Shown in pieces: positions 22,107 through 22,180 of a stretch of DNA of 22,180 nucleotides. The position numbers and the translations under genes are program-made. Source of the DNA: an uncultured Clostridia bacterium (GTDB lineage: Bacteria; Bacillota; Clostridia; Oscillospirales; Acutalibacteraceae); NCBI GenBank assembly GCA_947623765.1, contig CANQIG010000005.1:1-22180 (forward strand), written 5' to 3'. The notes under the pieces were generated by a model. The model worked only from the letters and a program-made list of their open reading frames with translations, was not told where the DNA came from and searched no databases. How positions within the stretch are numbered: position 1 is the stretch's first letter; each line of letters starts with the position of its first letter.

Positions 22107-22180
22107 ATGGAAAGAGAAGTCATTCAGTCGGTCGGTTTCCGCAACACCGTGGAGAACGGCGAGGTCACCGGCTTCCAGTT
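22107..22180 (+). CDS. start of a DUF6379-like protein, possible C-glycoside deglycosidase beta subunit (runs off the right edge)
   Basis: Only 24 codons are visible, from an ATG at 22107 with AAGGAGGG upstream. The pattern VIQSVGFRN followed by ENGEVTGFQ resembles the first strands of DUF6379 proteins, small beta-sandwich subunits annotated as the C-glycoside deglycosidase beta subunit. In those enzymes the beta subunit forms a complex with the TIM-barrel alpha subunit encoded next to it. The gene order here agrees, as the barrel gene ends 14 nt upstream. The fragment is too short for certainty. Confidence 0.5.
   Translation, partial: MEREVIQSVGFRNTVENGEVTGFQ

Overview
The window reads as chromosomal DNA of a G+C-rich, anaerobic Firmicute, most likely a gut Clostridia member (Oscillospirales or a related order; this placement is inference). 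The signs are strong AGGAGG-type ribosome sites, sigma-A promoters of the TTGACA/TATAAT type, a YesM/YesN-type two-component pair, a SpoIID-like protein with peptidoglycan-binding repeats, the MEP isoprenoid genes ispD-ispF, and many Gfo/Idh/MocA and sugar-isomerase-type catabolic genes. No tRNA, rRNA, CRISPR array, transposase or phage gene was seen.

Left part (1-6225, all minus strand). A truncated GH78-like rhamnosidase gene with its own promoter lies at the edge. Next to it is a six-gene operon read right to left from one promoter (6142-6170) to one terminator (447-471): uxaC, an SDR fructuronate reductase (uxuB type), a histidine phosphatase, two sugar phosphate isomerase/epimerase-like TIM barrels and a Gfo/Idh/MocA dehydrogenase. 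It looks like a hexuronate and modified-sugar catabolic unit.

Middle (6196-13130). A two-gene minus-strand unit encodes a carboxypeptidase-regulatory-like protein and a SpoIID-like/peptidoglycan-binding protein. A lone minus-strand six-hairpin-glycosidase-like gene follows. Divergent from it is a YesM-type histidine kinase and YesN/AraC-type response regulator pair whose genes overlap by 20 nt. No sugar transporter lies in the window.

Non-coding arrays and phosphate gene (13131-16607). A minus-strand Na+/phosphate cotransporter-PhoU fusion gene (13704-15479) is flanked by two unrelated non-coding tandem-repeat arrays. One has two copies plus a partial of a unit of about 208-220 bp (13161-13625). 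The other has three and a half copies of a 191-192 bp unit (15737-16443), with an extended -10 promoter at its edge.

Right part (16608-22180). On the plus strand, ispD-ispF is followed by a Se/S-carrier-like small protein (DUF3343) and a class-V cysteine desulfurase, closed by a clear terminator. A minus-strand Crp/Fnr-family regulator is divergent from a plus-strand operon: Gfo/Idh/MocA dehydrogenase, TIM-barrel isomerase-like protein, and the start of a small protein resembling the beta subunit of C-glycoside deglycosidases (DUF6379). A perfect 20-bp palindrome sits between them. It overlaps the regulator's own promoter and is centred at -41.5 relative to the start site predicted from a -10-like hexamer of the operon, so the regulator may repress itself and activate the operon. 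This oxidase plus lyase layout, like the Dgp/Dfg/Car C-glycoside systems, is the most interesting lead in the window.
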